Below the pieces are notes generated by a model. It ran no database searches. It had not been told where the DNA came from and saw only the letters and a list, made by a program, of their open reading frames with translations. The position numbers and the translations under genes are program-made. From Mycteria americana (taxonomy: Eukaryota; Chordata; Aves; Ciconiiformes; Ciconiidae), in the NCBI RefSeq assembly GCF_035582795.1, contig NC_134370.1, positions 28,879,501 through 28,943,500 on the forward strand: a stretch of DNA of 64,000 bases, given 5' to 3'. Below, piece by piece: positions 61,990 through 64,000 of this stretch. Within the stretch, counting starts at the first letter, position 1; each line of letters opens with the position of its first letter.

Positions 61990-63483
61990 AAACTTTTTTT
62001 AAAGTCTTTATTCCAGGGTCACAGACTAAGATAAAAGGTTACACCGTAAAACATAGCTCAGGCTCTTCACATTCCTGTTGTATTTCTAGCCACTAAACAA
62101 GAGTTTCTACTTCTCCACAAAACGTTAATGTTATCAGTTCACCATTTAAAAAAAAAAAAGCCCACAACAAAACAAACCACCATTTCAAACCCTTCAGTTC
62201 TCCATGCTTTTAGTACCCACTGAAAAGCAAAAACTTTATGTACCTGTGCTTGAATAAGACTTCTCCATCAGAAGTGTCCCAGTCTGTAGGTATTGCACAA
62301 GGCATAAGTTTATTTGTTACTGCCTCATGGAGCTCTTTGTTAGAGGAAGAACAACCTTTTCTTGTCCTTTCTTCCAGAACAGCAGCACCACAGGTGGTGT
62401 GGTGAGACTTCTCCCCACACCATAGTTACTATTTTAAATAGTTATTACTTTTAAAAGTGCTAAAACAAGACAGGCTAAATTCTTATTAAAATATTCAAAA
62501 GTAAGACACTAAGATAAAAGGCTCACTACACATACAGGAAGCACTCTGAGGGGTGCTTAAGATGGTCTCTCAACCATAGATTTCATGACATTAGCATCTG
62601 GGGAACAGTGGTGTATGTTTACTCACTAAGTCTAATTTAATTCACAAATACAAAAATTTTCAGCTAGGTTTTTGGAATGCTAATTGATTGTTTTCTTTTT
62701 TCTTGGATAATAAATTACTTTTGGAAAAAGCTGCCCTCAAAGCTACAGGATTACTCCTTTATTCTATACTAACTCAAAGATTTAAATCTTCATTCAAAAG
62801 ATGAAGTCATGCTGCATGAAATTTAAGGCACATGTATTAAACCAAGTTAAAGTGCTTTACGTTTCCAAGCTCATCACTGCACCTCAACCTGAACTGAGAC
62901 TTGGTCTTTTTAATGTGCCTGCAGCAATACAGTGGTCTGTCCTTTGTGGAAGAAAATAAGTTGACGAAACAAAGTACAAAGACCAGGCTCTAAAAACAGC
63001 AGCAACAAAGCCAGTAAAATGTCCTGTAGAGAAAATATAAGTAAATATAAATCCTATCACAAAACAGGTGCAAGCTGCCTTGTGGCTGTAAATAACTCTC
63101 CCTGTTGTAGAAGAAAATTCCTCCACATGAAAAGGTAATTTATCAACCACTCCTGCCAGCTGTCAGGGACTTTTCAATGACAATCAGAGTATACAATCTA
63201 TGTGAAAAACTGCAGAGGAGCAACTTTTGGCTTCTTGCTTAATAAACGGGATTAAACTTTGGCAGTGCCAAGACTGAAGGGCTGAATTTCTACTGAACTA
63301 TCCACAAGGCCCTGTGAATTATAATTGTCTTGTTTAGTAAGAGGAGAGTTACTTAGGTAGAAGGGCACTGCATCATGTAGCAGGAATGTAATTTAGCTAA
63401 TTACAGCACCTAGACATGTAAGTGAGGATATTTTCTGAAAAATGAGGATGAAGAATGGGAGAAGTGACTTCTTTCACTGTCTT
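61990..63483 (-). other. Presumed 3' UTR of the right-hand minus-strand gene
   Basis: Below the stop at 63484 the minus strand runs about 1.5 kb to a canonical AATAAA (62007-62012 on plus as TTTATT). Another AATAAA occurs near 62757. An 88-codon open frame at 62884-63150 sits inside, but it has no splice or homology support and is treated as chance. Confidence 0.5.
62007..62012 (-). terminator. Polyadenylation signal of the right-hand minus-strand gene
   Basis: TTTATT on plus is AATAAA on minus, in the context ggaataaagac, about 1.47 kb past the stop codon. The site near 62757 is an alternative that would give a shorter UTR. Confidence 0.45.
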
Positions 63484-63604
63484 CTAGTAGTGCTTCTTGG
63501 CTGAAGGTTTGTAAGACACCAGAAGACCAAAGGAAGCGTACCCAAATAAAAGTGTCTGAACGAACCATTGAAACTGAATTGCCGGGTCAGTGATTCCTTT
63601 AGAT
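63484..63604 (-). CDS. Last coding exon of an unidentified ER membrane protein gene
   Basis: On the minus strand, a strong acceptor (ttatgcttttgttaatgttacag) is followed by one base of a split codon, 39 codons and TAG at 63484-63486. The product ends SKGITDPAIQFQWF, a hydrophobic span VQTLLFGYASFGLLVSY and the tail KPSAKKHY. The span is long enough for one membrane helix. The last four residues, KKHY, fit the KKxx COPI-dependent ER retrieval signal with the tail in the cytosol. I do not recognise the family. The upstream exon is proposed at 63677-63723; the rest lies beyond the window. Confidence 0.7.
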
Positions 63605-63676
63605 CTGTAACATTAACAAAAGCATAAAATTAGTCAAAAAAACTTATGGTCTTGCAGACTGTACTGTGATACTTAC

Positions 63677-63723
63677 AAAGTAAGGTTAGATATTTCTACC
63701 CATCCTTGATACATCAGACTTGA
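63677..63723 (-). CDS. Penultimate exon candidate of the ER membrane protein gene
   Basis: On the minus strand, acceptor gatgccaatgttctag and strong donor TTT|gtaagtat bound 47 bases. These read SSLMYQGWVEISNLT plus two bases that join the last exon in phase (TT+A gives Leu). It contains an N-glycosylation sequon (Asn-Leu-Thr) just before the membrane segment. A lumenal position there would agree with a cytosolic KKxx tail. The other two frames are shorter or contain stops. The polypyrimidine tract is only moderate. Confidence 0.45.
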
Positions 63724-64000
63724 CTAGAACATTGGCATCATTAATTTCAATCTACTGAGACTTATTTCCTGTACTAACTAAACATACTAGTTTTTGTGAT
63801 TTTAGTGGATTTTAAGCTACCTACAAAACAAAGGTTCTTTCAGAGATTTCATGCGTACAATTTCCTCAATAATATATAAATTGCAATCTCGGTCTCTGCT
63901 ATTTGAAATGACTTATCCTAGAAGTTTAAGTACAAAGAACCAAGAAATTAGAGTAGCTTAATCCTAATCTTAATACACAAGTCTGTATATAACTTCTTGT

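Noticed and set aside
62884-63150. 88-codon minus-strand frame with hydrophobic stretch
   Set aside because: It lies downstream of a credible stop codon, inside the presumed 3' UTR, without splice sites or recognisable similarity.

Overview
The window looks like nuclear DNA from a bird. It carries CR1 LINE copies with the avian 3' tail (tandem ATTCTGTG, read here on the minus strand at 19836 and 43058), much older LINE and MIR-like remnants, and sparse short exons with GT/AG splice sites separated by kilobase introns. There are no operons and no dense long ORFs. Everything below was read by eye, without alignments or searches.

The main content is one plus-strand gene across the middle of the window (coding 23122-53471). 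I could chain twelve exons whose phases all agree, totalling 1620 coding bases (539 residues plus stop). From about residue 131 onward the protein is a fold-type II PLP enzyme of the threonine dehydratase (threonine ammonia-lyase) family, followed by a C-terminal ACT domain. This is the layout of the bacterial 'medium form' enzyme, not of the ACT-less vertebrate SDS, SDSL or SRR. The Schiff-base lysine motif (Ser-Val-Lys-Glu-Arg-Gly) is kept. The serine/asparagine loop that holds the substrate, the glycine-rich phosphate loop and the SGGN motif are all altered. The frame is fully open with good splice sites, so this reads as a maintained but probably non-canonical protein, possibly a pseudoenzyme. 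It is the most interesting object in the window. The first two exons, which code a non-homologous N-terminus and include a 27-base microexon, are inferred from splice signals and phase only.

Left flank (about 1-10000): pieces of a probable minus-strand gene for a small secreted or membrane protein. There is a signal-peptide first exon (9805-9862) and a candidate last exon (2168-2426). I could not join them convincingly or name the gene. It would be divergent from the dehydratase-like gene, about 13 kb away.

Right flank (about 62000-64000): the 3' end of another minus-strand gene. Two phase-compatible exons end in a membrane segment and a KKxx-type ER retrieval signal, followed by about 1.5 kb of presumed 3' UTR. 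The dehydratase-like gene and this gene converge.

The rest is intergenic or intronic: two CR1 fragments, several ancient repeats, microsatellites, small tandem duplications and a few hairpins.
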